Shown piece after piece: positions 26,272-34,826 of a stretch of DNA of 64,000 nucleotides. Position 1 is the stretch's first letter. Each line of letters starts with the position of its first letter. The position numbers and the translations under genes were made by a program. The notes under the pieces were generated by a model that ran no database searches, was not told where the DNA came from, and worked only from the letters and a program-made list of their open reading frames with translations. The stretch lies in the NCBI GenBank assembly GCA_963834715.1, contig CAWIDE010000030.1:1-64000 (forward strand), given 5' to 3'. This DNA comes from CAVSUZ01 sp963834715 (GTDB lineage: Bacteria > Pseudomonadota > Alphaproteobacteria > Acetobacterales > Acetobacteraceae).

Positions 26272-27255
26272 GTGGGCTCGCTGCAGTCAGATACTTCGAC
26301 CTCACTGAAGGTTGATCTTAAGTTTATGTCGGGTCAGCCGACACTCAGTTCGGAAGATGCGCCGTTCGGAGTAGCCGATCAGGCAGAAACGCCTGACACC
26401 GGCAACACTGCTGTTGTGACGCAGCCCGAGGTTTCGAAGCTGATCAACCAAGCCGTGACCAAGACCAAGAAGAAGAAGGTGGCTGTCATCCCGCCTGATC
26501 CCATCGGCCAGGCCACACACAACATCGAAAACCTCGATGCCGAGCAGGCCCGCAAAATGGCGCATGACCTGCTGGATGGTGCGGAGTTCTCGAGTTTCCA
26601 GTTGGGAGGTGTGCTTCTTCAGGTGATAGAGAAGAAGCATTACACCAAATACGGTTTCGCTGATTTCAAGTCTTTTGTGGACGCGGAGTTCGGCTTCAAG
26701 TACCGGACGGCGATGTACCTGGTACAGATCTACAATGAGGTGCTGGAATACAAGCTTGATTGGGACAGCATCAAGCATATCGGCTGGACCAAGCTGAAGA
26801 CCCTGCTCAATCCAAACCTCAACCTGATCACCGCTGAGAACGTCGGGCAGTGGATCAAAAAGGCCGAGGGTATGACGGTCAAGCAGCTCGAAGAGGCGGT
26901 TAAAGGCGCGTCATCGGGCACCCAGAATGCGACCGGGCATGATCCTGGCAAGGACATCACCACCATGACTTTCAAGCTGCACGGTGACCAAAAGGCCGTC
27001 ATTCGTGCTGCTCTGGAGAAGGCCAAGGAGATCGGTGACACTCAGTATGACACGGTGGCGCTCGAATACATCGCGACGCAGTTCTTGGCGACGCCATCTG
27101 TTCAACCGGCCGCCCAACCCGCGGCGGTCGTGCAGGTTGAAGGACATTCTATGCTAGAGGTCTTCAAGCAGGCCGGCTACATGGCTGTGCTGGAGGCGTT
27201 TGAAGCGGCCTTTCCGGACATCGAGTTGTCAGTCGAGATCCCAGACCAGGAGTAA
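26272..27255 (+). CDS. Phage-type hypothetical protein (327 aa)
   Basis: I chose the GTG at 26272 because AAGGAAGG precedes it at good spacing; the frame is open upstream but without coding character. After a polar, Lys-rich N-terminal third, the middle reads GGVLLQVIEKKHYTKYGFAD, FKSFVDAEFGFKYRTAMYLV and WDSIKHIGWTKLKTLL. It ends with a segment TMTFKLHGDQKAVIRAALEK. I associate this arrangement with uncharacterised phage and mobile-element proteins. The helical middle could bind nucleic acid. It is followed at once by a strong terminator. Confidence 0.7.
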   Translation: MGSLQSDTSTSLKVDLKFMSGQPTLSSEDAPFGVADQAETPDTGNTAVVTQPEVSKLINQAVTKTKKKKVAVIPPDPIGQATHNIENLDAEQARKMAHDLLDGAEFSSFQLGGVLLQVIEKKHYTKYGFADFKSFVDAEFGFKYRTAMYLVQIYNEVLEYKLDWDSIKHIGWTKLKTLLNPNLNLITAENVGQWIKKAEGMTVKQLEEAVKGASSGTQNATGHDPGKDITTMTFKLHGDQKAVIRAALEKAKEIGDTQYDTVALEYIATQFLATPSVQPAAQPAAVVQVEGHSMLEVFKQAGYMAVLEAFEAAFPDIELSVEIPDQE

Positions 27256-27262
27256 AAACTTG

Positions 27263-27291
27263 CGGGGGCCATGGAGCCCCGCTTTTTTTGG
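27263..27291 (+). terminator. Rho-independent terminator
   Basis: GCGGGG-CC-ATGG-AG-CCCCGC followed by T7, just after the 327-aa gene. It also separates it from the convergent gene ending at 27295. Confidence 0.85.
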
Positions 27292-27294
27292 TGC

Positions 27295-27861
27295 CTATGA
27301 AGAGCAAACATGATCGGCCACACGCTCATCTACTTCCCCGATACCTATCTGCGTAATCATCATCTCTATATGCCGGGCCGACAGACCGTGGAGTTCACTG
27401 CGTTGGCGTGTCGCCTCTAGCAGATTGCGGAGAGTTACCTGCTTGATGCGCTCATCGGTCGTATTCGATAGCGACACCCATAGCTCGTTTTTGATCAGGT
27501 CAAGACGCGCTAAGCCCTCTCCACGTAGGCAGCGCATCTCGGTATTCGACCCGTACAGCTCCCATCGGGCATGGACCATTCGTATGATGCGATCCATAGC
27601 CCGCCGGTCACCCACCCCCAAAAGCGCCATGAGTTGGCTACTGCTGCGGATGCCTTTGGTCATCAAAACTTCGGCCTGCAGCGAAAGTTGCGCGTCGAGC
27701 TCATGAGGATTGAGACCAGGCGTCAACGGAGGAGGCATGGCCACATCTTCTGGGGTCAGGGAACTGCCCCGAACACGATTGCTCCCCGTCGGAACCTTAA
27801 TTCGCTTGGTCTCGGCATCCTCGACGACCTTTAACACAGCCGGCATAGCCTTCTCAATCAC
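27295..27861 (-). CDS. Hypothetical protein (188 aa), phage-like
   Basis: The GTG start at 27861 overlaps the stop of the upstream ParB-like frame (GTGA). The product has a Pro-rich lead, then QLSLQAEVLMTKGIRSSSQL, MALLGVGDRRAMDRIIRMV and a helical C-terminus (LEATRQRSELHGLSARHIEM). The segment SSQLMALLGVGDRRAMDRI could be a helix-turn-helix. A small-terminase or replication-related role is possible but unsupported. Confidence 0.55.
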   Translation of the reverse strand: MIEKAMPAVLKVVEDAETKRIKVPTGSNRVRGSSLTPEDVAMPPPLTPGLNPHELDAQLSLQAEVLMTKGIRSSSQLMALLGVGDRRAMDRIIRMVHARWELYGSNTEMRCLRGEGLARLDLIKNELWVSLSNTTDERIKQVTLRNLLEATRQRSELHGLSARHIEMMITQIGIGEVDERVADHVCSS

Positions 27862-27988
27862 AACCTTCTGCTCTCGAGATATAGTATCTCGGGATCCATT
27901 CCGCTCGGATTGTAGTGGTTGGCCGAAATGTCATCGACATGGACCAGCCGAATGTCGATCTCTTCCCGACCACCCTTGTCTCGGTCAT
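27858..27988 (-). pseudogene. ParB-like N-terminal fragment
   Basis: One frame reads EEIDIRLVHVDDISANHYN, PSGMDPEILYLES, close to the start of ParB/Spo0J nuclease-like domains (V-x-x-I-x-x-N-x-YNP). An ATG at 27988 with GGAGG five bases upstream opens a different frame (MTETRVVG), so one indel near 27965 probably separates them. The stop overlaps the GTG of the next gene. Only the first ~40 residues of a ParB domain are present. Palindrome copy 5 lies just upstream of the ribosome-binding site. Confidence 0.45.
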
Positions 27989-28000
27989 CCTGTCCTCCGT

Positions 28001-28016
28001 GTGCAATCAATTGCAC
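28001..28016 (+). repeat. Palindrome GTGCAATCAATTGCAC, copy 5
   Basis: Exact 16-bp match located 3 bp upstream of the GGAGG site of the ParB-like fragment (minus strand), as an operator would be. Confidence 0.9.
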
Positions 28017-28265
28017 ATCAGCCGGACCCTTGAGCTTATCCGCCGCATACTGCTGAGCCGGTAGCTCTCTGGATCGGGTCTGACAGCCATTGAGATAATC
28101 CAATCGGCCAACCTCTGAGGTCGCTGACCTCGAAAGCTGGATGCGCGACGTGCGTCGGACGATGTCGCGTCACGCCGCCAAGCACCCACACGGTGATATC
28201 GCTGCAGCCGCCAGGGCCTTCGTTAAGTCGGCCACGAAAATGCGGATCGCGGCCAGGAATTAGAC

Positions 28266-28281
28266 GTGCAATTGATTGCAC
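28266..28281 (-). repeat. Palindrome GTGCAATCAATTGCAC, copy 6
   Basis: Exact 16-bp match in reverse orientation, 20 bp upstream of the ATG of the small secreted ORF. It is 265 bp from copy 5, and the pair frames a divergent promoter region. Confidence 0.9.
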
Positions 28282-28301
28282 CAGGATTCTGGGGGTAGAG
28301 G

Positions 28302-28460
28302 ATGAAGCCGGTTATCGGCTTAGCGGCAGCGGCTGGTCTTAGCATAGTGTGCGGCAGCACAGCTCAAGCACAAATCGGGACCCATAGGGAGAACGGTGCT
28401 GGATCAGTCTCGTGCGGCACGTGGGTGGTTGAACCACGCATTGACGGTTGGCCTCTGTGA
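28302..28460 (+). CDS. Small secreted protein (52 aa), possibly truncated
   Basis: The ATG follows GGGGGTAGAGG. The product begins MKPVIGLAAAAGLSIVCGST and AQA, a clear signal peptide with an A-x-A cleavage site. A short mature part follows (QIGTHRENGAGSVSCGTWVV). It recalls small exported proteins with a GAGSxSCGTW motif that are usually longer, so it may be truncated. The palindrome directly upstream suggests control by the same regulator as the divergent gene pair. Confidence 0.5.
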   Translation: MKPVIGLAAAAGLSIVCGSTAQAQIGTHRENGAGSVSCGTWVVEPRIDGWPL

Positions 28461-28654
28461 CGCTCGGCAGGGACCGATTTTATGCTCGGCGCCCGGGAGT
28501 GGGCCCCTACGCGCGCGCCCGGTTCCCGGGGGTTCTTGCGGAACAAGTTTTGCTTGGTTCCAGCTCGCGTGACGCGCTTTCGCGGTATGAAATACTTCAT
28601 AGGCCGCCGTCTGACCCCATGATACGCTCGGCCGATTGACTGAGGAGGTGTGAG

Positions 28655-28902
28655 CACCACGCATCGGCCAGGTCAGACGCGGCAAGATCCCAACTCTTTG
28701 AAGCGAAGCGGCTGGAGGCGACTATCGCCGAGCTTGCGGGCTTACCCCGGGGTTCAAGGGGCCCGTCCACAAACCGCGATGGACAACGATTGCGGGGTGG
28801 GCGTTCGTTGATGGTGGCCTCGACTCAGTTCAGGCGCAGGTCGAGACAGCATCTAAGCAGCTCAAGGGTCTGATCGATGCGGCAGGGAAAGTTGGAACGT
28901 GA
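28655..28902 (+). pseudogene. Degraded small phage-like ORF
   Basis: The pieces DAARSQLFEAKRLEATIAEL and, one frame away, PGFKGPVHKPRWTTIAGWAF, then LDSVQAQVETASKQLKGL to a TGA at 28900-28902, look like one small protein of about 80 residues with an indel near 28740. No family recognised. Confidence 0.3.
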
Positions 28903-29078
28903 GCACCTTCAACCAACGAAATAACGTAACTCTGCTGAACGCCGCCATCTGGACGGCGCGGAGGTCGACGGAGGGTGCTGAGCGTCCGTGCACGAACCCA
29001 GAAACCACAATCCTCCTCACAGGGCGGGGCGAGTGTTACACATCAGGGTTCATGATCGACCAAGGGTGGTGATTCGCG

Positions 29079-29357
29079 ATGCGTCCAAAGCCGTCTGAAG
29101 GCGACGGTTCCGACGACCTGTTTCACGCCCGACTGTCCAACCAGCTCGATCTCAAGCACCCGCTGGTCCGGTTGGCGGCGCTGATCGACTGGCAGCGTTT
29201 GGAGACCGCATTCGGCGCGTTCTATCACGAAACCGCCGACCGCCCTGGCAAACCAATGCGGCTGATGGTTGGGCTGACCTACCTCAAGCACACCTACAAC
29301 CTGTCAGACGAGGAGGTGTGTACACGCTGGGTGGAGAACCCATTATATGAGGCTTGA
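29079..29357 (+). pseudogene. IS5-family transposase, N-terminal fragment
   Basis: The 92 residues (GSDDLFHARLSNQLDLKHPL, RPGKPMRLMVGLTYLKHTYN, LSDEEVCTRWVENP) match the N-terminal dimerisation region of IS5-type transposases, which are about 400 residues. The frame stops where homology should continue, so most of the element is gone. 29358-29579 has no gene I can support. Confidence 0.8.
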
Positions 29358-29579
29358 GCAAGCACTTTTTGTGGCCGCTGACTCCCTTGTGTTGATGACC
29401 GAGGCGGAAGTCAATCGATCGCGAAATCTCCGCGTAAACCTTATATCCGGTCGGGTTGATCGCCCGAGCCAAAATCCCTCATGCAGGGGTTGGTGAGTTC
29501 CCCTGGAACCGGATCAATCTATTGGGGCGGTCGGCGTAAAGCCGAGCCACGGGTTCTCACAGATCGCGGTTCGTCCCGG

Positions 29580-29930
29580 TCATAGCGAAAACGCCTTTCG
29601 CGCTGGCTCGTTACGCCTTGAGCGCAGCGCCTTCCGGAACCACCCCTTCTCGATATAGCGCCAAAGCGCGATCATGAGTTTGCGGGCGACTGCAACGATG
29701 GCGATGCGCCGAATACGGCCTTTCAGGCCGCCTGTGCGATGCCTAAACCAGCAAGCCAGTGCGCTCTGCGGCTGATAGCGCAGCCGCAACCAGGTGAGCT
29801 CGATGCTGGTCGATCGTGCCCGGGGATTGCCCGCTTTGCTGATACCTTGGTCACGATCCATGTTGCCGCTCTGGAATGGGCTCGGCGTAAGCCCCAGGTA
29901 GCTGGCAAGGCCGCGAAGGTTGCTGAACCA
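29580..29930 (-). pseudogene. IS110-family transposase, C-terminal fragment
   Basis: Reads LASYLGLTPSPFQSGNMDRD, QGISKAGNPRARSTSIELTW and LKGRIRRIAIVAVARKLMIA, the C-terminal transposase_20 domain of IS110 elements with its Ser-containing GN-R motif. The N-terminal DEDD domain is missing. Confidence 0.85.
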
Positions 29931-29953
29931 GGCTTCGGGGAGGACACAAGACG

Positions 29954-29990
29954 CACACGAAATTGCCCCCTTCGGCTGCAATTTCGTGTG
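29954..29990. repeat. 13-bp perfect inverted repeat (hairpin)
   Basis: CACACGAAATTGC and GCAATTTCGTGTG flank an 11-base loop. It lies beside the IS110 fragment and 137 bp upstream of the hydrolase-like gene. It could be an IS end or a transcript hairpin; there is no T-run. Confidence 0.6.
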
Positions 29991-30126
29991 TCGTTTCGAA
30001 CCGGACTCGCAATTTGCAACGAGCGTCAGACGATTGGCGTGCAGCCGACAGACGGTTCGATAAGTTATTGCTCCCGCTGGCTGGTTTTCCTAAGATATGG
30101 CTCGTTCCGGCAGCTAGGAACTCGAC

Positions 30127-30693
30127 ATGACGGCTATTCTGTTCGTCCATGGTACCGGTGTGCGCCGAGGCAGTTACTTCACAACCTTTGCCTCGATGCA
30201 GCACGCCTTCGATGACTACCAGATCGCGCACGCGCTGAAGCCGTGCTTGTGGGGCGACGATCTGGGTGCATCGCCGGTGGTCCGCGCCGTGCCCGACGTC
30301 ATGATCCTCACTGGGGATCATGCGTTCACGCGCGCTCAGGAATATGCGCGCTGGGATCTCCTCTATCGCGACCCGCTGTTCGAGTTGCGGCTGCTGCTAA
30401 ATCGTCCCTCGGCCGGACCGCGCCCACCAGCCGCAGGCGCGGCAGCCAGAGCGCTCCGGAAGCGAATCGACGAATACGAGCCTACGAATGCCGTTCGCGC
30501 GCAGATCGCGGTGGCGGCGCTTGAGGAGTGCTGGGCAACAGCGTGGAAGAGTGTGATCAACGACAACCCCACTGCGCGGCGTGCGGTCGAAGCCGCGACG
30601 GAAATCGGCGAACCCGCGCAAGCGGTCGCACGCGCCGTCGTCGACAGACATAAGCAGGAAAGTGATCAAGATCGACTTGGACACCAGAACTAG
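30127..30693 (+). CDS. Alpha/beta-hydrolase-like protein, probably truncated
   Basis: The 188-residue product starts MTAILFVHGTGVRRGSYFTT, the oxyanion-hole strand of a group of bacterial alpha/beta hydrolases (FVHGTGVR). It continues LKPCLWGDDLGASP, but no G-x-S-x-G nucleophile appears before the end. Such proteins are normally several hundred residues, so the C-terminal part is missing or out of frame. The last residues are charged and unlike the family. Confidence 0.55.
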   Translation: MTAILFVHGTGVRRGSYFTTFASMQHAFDDYQIAHALKPCLWGDDLGASPVVRAVPDVMILTGDHAFTRAQEYARWDLLYRDPLFELRLLLNRPSAGPRPPAAGAAARALRKRIDEYEPTNAVRAQIAVAALEECWATAWKSVINDNPTARRAVEAATEIGEPAQAVARAVVDRHKQESDQDRLGHQN

Positions 30694-31058
30694 AATTGAT
30701 ACTCCGAAGGGCGGCCGTAGCCAGAGGCATAAATGGGACAGTTAGGAAGGGGCAAAATCCCGCTCGGATGGGCCATGTCGGGCACGTCCTCGCAAACGAG
30801 GCCCCGGGTCCCTTAGAGTCGCGCACCACTGCCGGACGCGGGACCCTACGCTCGCCCAATTTCCGCAGCTCCCGCACCTTCCCGGCAGTTCGGCTCATCG
30901 GAAACCATCTTTGGACTCCAGAATTGAATTTCGCGGTTCCTGGCAGAGGTAAGTAGCTTGGGGAGCGCGTGAGGGTGCGCGCGACGCGATAACGCACTTT
31001 TTGAAGGCGACATACGCACACTAGGCACTACCACGGTCGTTTCTCTTTTGCGGATGCG
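30694..31058. other. No gene seen
   Basis: Short frames on both strands lack coding character, and no repeat or RNA was recognised. Confidence 0.4.
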
Positions 31059-31361
31059 TTAAGCAGGGCCCCAGATTTCAATTATGCTGGGCGTTTCGGA
31101 CAACTCTATGTTCGAGCGCGGAAGCCCTAGGGGCAACTGCTGGCGTAGTTCGGCGAGCGAATCGGCCGCAAGCCATCCAGATCCAACGCCGTCTTCGGTC
31201 ACCGTGAAGGCAACGTAATATCCGCCTTCTTCGATTACAACCCACATCATGCCGGCTCCGTTACGGCCGGCGTCCTCCTGGAGCTGTTGAGCTGTTGACG
31301 GCGTCAGCCGGGAGCCGAACGCTTGCAATCGGGTAAGGGGCGGCTCTGACTTCTCACGCAT
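31059..31361 (-). CDS. Conserved small protein, family member 1 (paralog of 41732-42091)
   Basis: The ~100-residue product contains LQAFGSRLTPSTAQQLQEDA, GMMWVVIEEGGYYVAFTVTE and DGVGSGWLAADSLAEL, ending SETPSIIEIW. The gene at 41732 shares nearly all these blocks. I do not recognise a named family. It is probably cytosolic: no signal or membrane segment. I took the ATG at 31361; a TTG at 31388 would add nine residues. It is divergent from a LuxR-type gene. Confidence 0.6.
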   Translation of the reverse strand: MREKSEPPLTRLQAFGSRLTPSTAQQLQEDAGRNGAGMMWVVIEEGGYYVAFTVTEDGVGSGWLAADSLAELRQQLPLGLPRSNIELSETPSIIEIWGPA

Positions 31362-31571
31362 GTAAATGCTAACCGAGCGACTCGACAAGATGGTGACACT
31401 TACTTTGCCGCTCCTTGAGTGCTCTGATCAACGCCCGTGTGTTGTGGTCGCGACACTGTGTCCGGCAAACTCCAAATCGTAAGGCCTTTGCAATCGGGGG
31501 TTGCTTGTCAGCCAGGCGATTGTGTTTCAATTGCATGACAAAAGTCGATTAGTTGAAAGCGGGAGTGGGAA

Positions 31572-31919
31572 GTGGGCCAGGAGCCGGAGTCCGACGAAAA
31601 AATGTCGCAACCCGAGTCTCCCAGAGAGAATCCGGTTCAACAGCACGAAGACCCCGACCATAAGGTGACATTTTCAACTATAGAATGTGCCATTCTGCTA
31701 CACCTTGTGGGGGGAGCACCAAACGCGCTAATTGCCCGTGAGCTAAATGTCGCCGAGGCAACCATCAAGGTACATCTGCGCAGTTTGCTTCGGAGGATCC
31801 AGGCATCAAATCGTACCAGAAATCATGGACCTGATGTGACTCCTACGCAGAGCGAAAACGAATTCGCTTCGTCTTTCATCACGTCCGCTAACGCCGAACG
31901 ACCGCACGGAGCTCGCTGA
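31572..31919 (+). CDS. LuxR/NarL-type HTH protein lacking a receiver domain
   Basis: The 115-residue product has an acidic lead followed by FSTIECAILLHLVGGAPNAL and IARELNVAEATIKVHLRSLL, a GerE/LuxR helix-turn-helix. It closely resembles the C-terminal HTH of the 312-residue regulator at 34827-35765 (shared IARELN-A-TIKVH-RSLLR and ASNRT). It probably arose by duplication and loss of the N-terminal domain. It may compete for the same DNA sites. Confidence 0.7.
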   Translation: MGQEPESDEKMSQPESPRENPVQQHEDPDHKVTFSTIECAILLHLVGGAPNALIARELNVAEATIKVHLRSLLRRIQASNRTRNHGPDVTPTQSENEFASSFITSANAERPHGAR

Positions 31920-32396
31920 ACCTGAGGTTGGCGGTAACCCTATCAACATCAGGCTTCAGAACATGCAGGTGCGCCGCCGGCCGCTGGTTCTCTCGGTCCT
32001 CCTGATCGCGGCGTTGCATCTCGGCGCCAATTGGAGCGCCGGCCAAGCGGAGCGGTCGTCGTAGAGGAGGGTGAGATCGGCGTCTCGGATCTGGCGGTAT
32101 TCTACCCAGCCGACTATGACCTCGCCTTAGCGGTGGCCCACCTCCTCAACGGCGATTTCGATGAGGCCAAGCGGTTGCGGGCCGAATGGCTGGCGCGGCG
32201 GCAACCGAGGCTCTGATGGCGGGGCGTGTCTAACCTTCGCTGACGACCTTCGGATTTCCAACTGTAATTACAGCCCCGGCGGCGATGCGGGCCCGGGGCT
32301 GGTAGAGCCTGTCGCTGGTCTTGGCCGAATGTTCACGTCGCGGACCATGGACGGTCCATGTCTTGAACTAATTATAGGGAAGCAGGAGAGCTCATA
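31920..32396. other. Possible tiny ORFs, no firm gene
   Basis: An ATG at 31963 opens a 33-residue frame with a hydrophobic segment (RPLVLSVLLIAALHLGANWS). A second frame at 32031-32216 encodes 61 residues (DLALAVAHLLNGDFDEAKRL). Both may be remnants of one exported protein. Confidence 0.3.
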
Positions 32397-32486
32397 ATGC
32401 CGGACTGGATGGGCATCGGCCTGGGCTACGGCACGTTCGCAGTCCTCGCGATTGTCGTCGTTTGTTTGTGGGGGGTGCGGTTTTGA
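32397..32486 (+). CDS. Possible single-span membrane microprotein (29 aa)
   Basis: The ATG at 32397 follows AGCAGGAGAG. The product MPDWMGIGLGYGTFAVLAIV continues VVCLWGVRF: one membrane span with few charges. Size and shape resemble small subunits of membrane complexes, but there is no partner gene nearby. Confidence 0.4.
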   Translation: MPDWMGIGLGYGTFAVLAIVVVCLWGVRF

Positions 32487-32851
32487 TGCACGCTCCTGCG
32501 AGGGTCAGGGCCTGTGCAGGAACGCGGCGTCGAAGGCGGAGTAGCTGGAAGAAAACGGCTGACAATGTAAGCCGTTCTGGGCGCTCAGCATCCAGCGCAT
32601 GTGAGCTCGGTTCGCTGCACCGAACAAAGCGGCAAAAAGAGAAAAAGGGGCATCTTCAAGTGGTGCCGTTTCCCACCGCGTGGGCTGAGCCGGCCGCGTG
32701 TCGAAAAATCGGCTCAGCCTTATCCTATCTCGAATTGGCGGCAGGTGAAAACAAAACTGTGCTTTGGGAAAAAACCGGCTCCTGGCGGATCGTGTAGCTC
32801 CAGGAGCCAAGTGCGTCGCTGAATTGGTCCCTATGACCTGGTCCAGACGGC
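32487..32851. other. No gene seen
   Basis: Open frames on both strands look random. No repeat or RNA recognised. Confidence 0.4.
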
Positions 32852-33260
32852 TCAATGCTGAGCTGGCAGCCGCACGCCGCCCGGCCCGATCAGCCCAGGA
32901 TAAGGCGCCTTGAATTTGAAGACAGTTCCACTGACCGCCCCTTCCATGTAGATATATTGGTTGTTCTCGCCGCCGAACGCGAAGTTCGTGGCTATATCAC
33001 CGTTCGGCAGCGGCACGTAGCCGATGATGAAGCCGCGCCGATCGTACTCGATCACTCCGCCGATACCGCATGCCGCCCAGAGATCCCCATGCACATCGTA
33101 GTGGATGCCGTCAGGTCCGCCGTTGCCGGGATTGTAACTTCCGGCAGTGGCAAAGAAGAACGTCGTATGTGACGGATCATTCGCACATTCCGTACAGGCC
33201 GGGTTCGGCCCTCTCAGGAATGAGTAGTAGGGCATTGTCACCTTGATGGGCACTGGCCGG
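32852..33260 (-). pseudogene. SMP-30/gluconolactonase-like protein, C-terminal part
   Basis: Reads GGPDGIHYDVHGDLWAACGI, GGVIEYDRRGFIIGYVPLPN and ATNFAFGGENNQYIYMEGAV, the last blades of an SMP-30/LRE beta-propeller with its GPDGIxYD signature. The upstream part is missing where the IS6 element begins (about 33260), so the IS probably disrupted the gene. A possible signal peptide (STSIALIGIVTLAANGGVIA) lies beyond the IS on the same strand near 34087 and could be its start. Confidence 0.7.
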
Positions 33261-33288
33261 AACGACGTGGCTGAGCCAGGCTGGCGAG

Positions 33289-34000
33289 ATGAGCCAGTCA
33301 CCCGACCCGCACCGCGGGCACCGCTTCCCCGCCGAGATCATCGCCCACGCTGTGTGGCTCTACTATGTGTTCAGCCTGAGTCTGCGGGATGTTGAGCTGC
33401 TGCTGGCCGAACGGGGCGTGATCGTCTCCTACGAGAGCGTCCGGCGCTGGTGCCGGAAATTCGGCCGGAGCTTCGCCGATAAGCTGCGCCGGCGGCGGCC
33501 GCGACCAGGCGATACCTGGCACCTCGACGAGGTGTTCCTCCGGATCAACGGAGAGCGGCACTATCTCTGGCGTGCGGTCGACCAGCACGGCGTCGTGCTC
33601 GACATTCTGGTGCAGAATTGTAGAAACGCCGCTGCCGCCAAACGCTTCTTCAAGCGCCTACTCCGCGGGCTGCAGGTACAAACCGCGGCGCCTGATCACC
33701 GATGGCCTGCGGAGTTACGGAGTGGCGAAACGCGCGGTCCTGCCGGAGGTCCGGCATCGGACCAGCCGGTATCTAAACAACCGGGCTGAAAATTCGCACC
33801 GGCCGACCCGGCGACGCGAGCGGCAGATGCAACGGTTCAAATCACCCTTCCAGGCACAGCGGTTCCTATCGGCGCACGGTATCATCTATGGTCATTTCCG
33901 CCCACGGCGTCACCTGATGGCAGCATCCGGTTACCGGCGCTCCCGCGCGAGCGCCTTTCGGATTTGGCAACAGGAGACGTGTATCCAAATCGGGGAATGA
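33289..34000 (+). pseudogene. IS6-family transposase, frameshifted
   Basis: The first frame carries RFPAEIIAHAVWLYYVFSLS, SYESVRRWCRKFGRSFAD and DTWHLDEVFLRINGERHYLW (the catalytic D). After about 33676 a second frame continues KPRRLITDGLRSYGVAKRAV (second D) and NNRAENSHRPTRRRERQM (E). An extra G in CAGGTAC explains the shift. The gene is otherwise nearly full length. The terminal repeats were not identified with confidence. Confidence 0.85.
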
Positions 34001-34826
34001 CGCTTTGCGTACGGTCACTTCGATGGCAATGACGCCCCCGTTTGCGGCCAACGTGACAATGCCGATGAGAGCGATGCTTGTGGACATCAGTCTGAACCGC
34101 CTGCGCTTTTGCGAGTAGCACCGGCGTGACCGACTGGCGGCGGCTTCGCCCTCTCAGGGGCGGGTGCCACGGCGTCACCGGTTCATGGACGCAGACGCTG
34201 CTCTGTTTATTCCGCGGCACCAGCCCCTGGCACCCCTGCCCGCCGGCTGTGCCGAGGCTTACGTCCGCTCCGGCATGCCGACCACCTAGAGCCGACAATC
34301 CGCCCTCGGCCAATATTGGACGTGGTCGTGACAGCTTGGAACCGACCGCTATGGGCGGGAAAGGCGGACGTGCGGTCGGCCGACGGGTGGCCGTTTCTTC
34401 CAAGGAGCCGCGCGGACAATCAACGCCTGCCCTTCCCCGCCTCCTGGGACGAGTTGCGCGCCCGCCCGGCCACCCCACAAACAGGCGGTAACCAGGCCCC
34501 CTCAGGGGTACAGGCGTTAGATTACATCCGACCCCGCAGATCTGACGCGGATTCCGCCCGTTTTGCCGCTGCATGGCGTCCCGTTATGCTTGCCGCGATC
34601 ATTTTCGGCATTGCTCGGCAACTCCAGCCCGGAGTGGACCCAACACTAGCGATATTTGCGCGATCGTTCCCGCGGCGACATCATGCCCGTGGCAGCTGGA
34701 CGGCATCGGCCACGCTCGGATCACCTGGTAAAGACTGCCTCGGCCGGCGCTTCATTCCGCTAGACTACCGCTCGATCTCCCAGCAGTCGCCGGCTCTGGC
34801 TGACATCGCCTGTGCAAACTGTGCGA
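34001..34826. other. No gene seen (826 bp)
   Basis: Several overlapping frames exist but none has protein-like composition. The stretch is probably decayed sequence next to the IS6 copy. Confidence 0.4.

Noticed and set aside
33240..34015. Exact ends of the IS6 element
   Set aside because: I could not find convincing terminal repeats or an 8-bp duplication on both sides, so no boundaries are reported.
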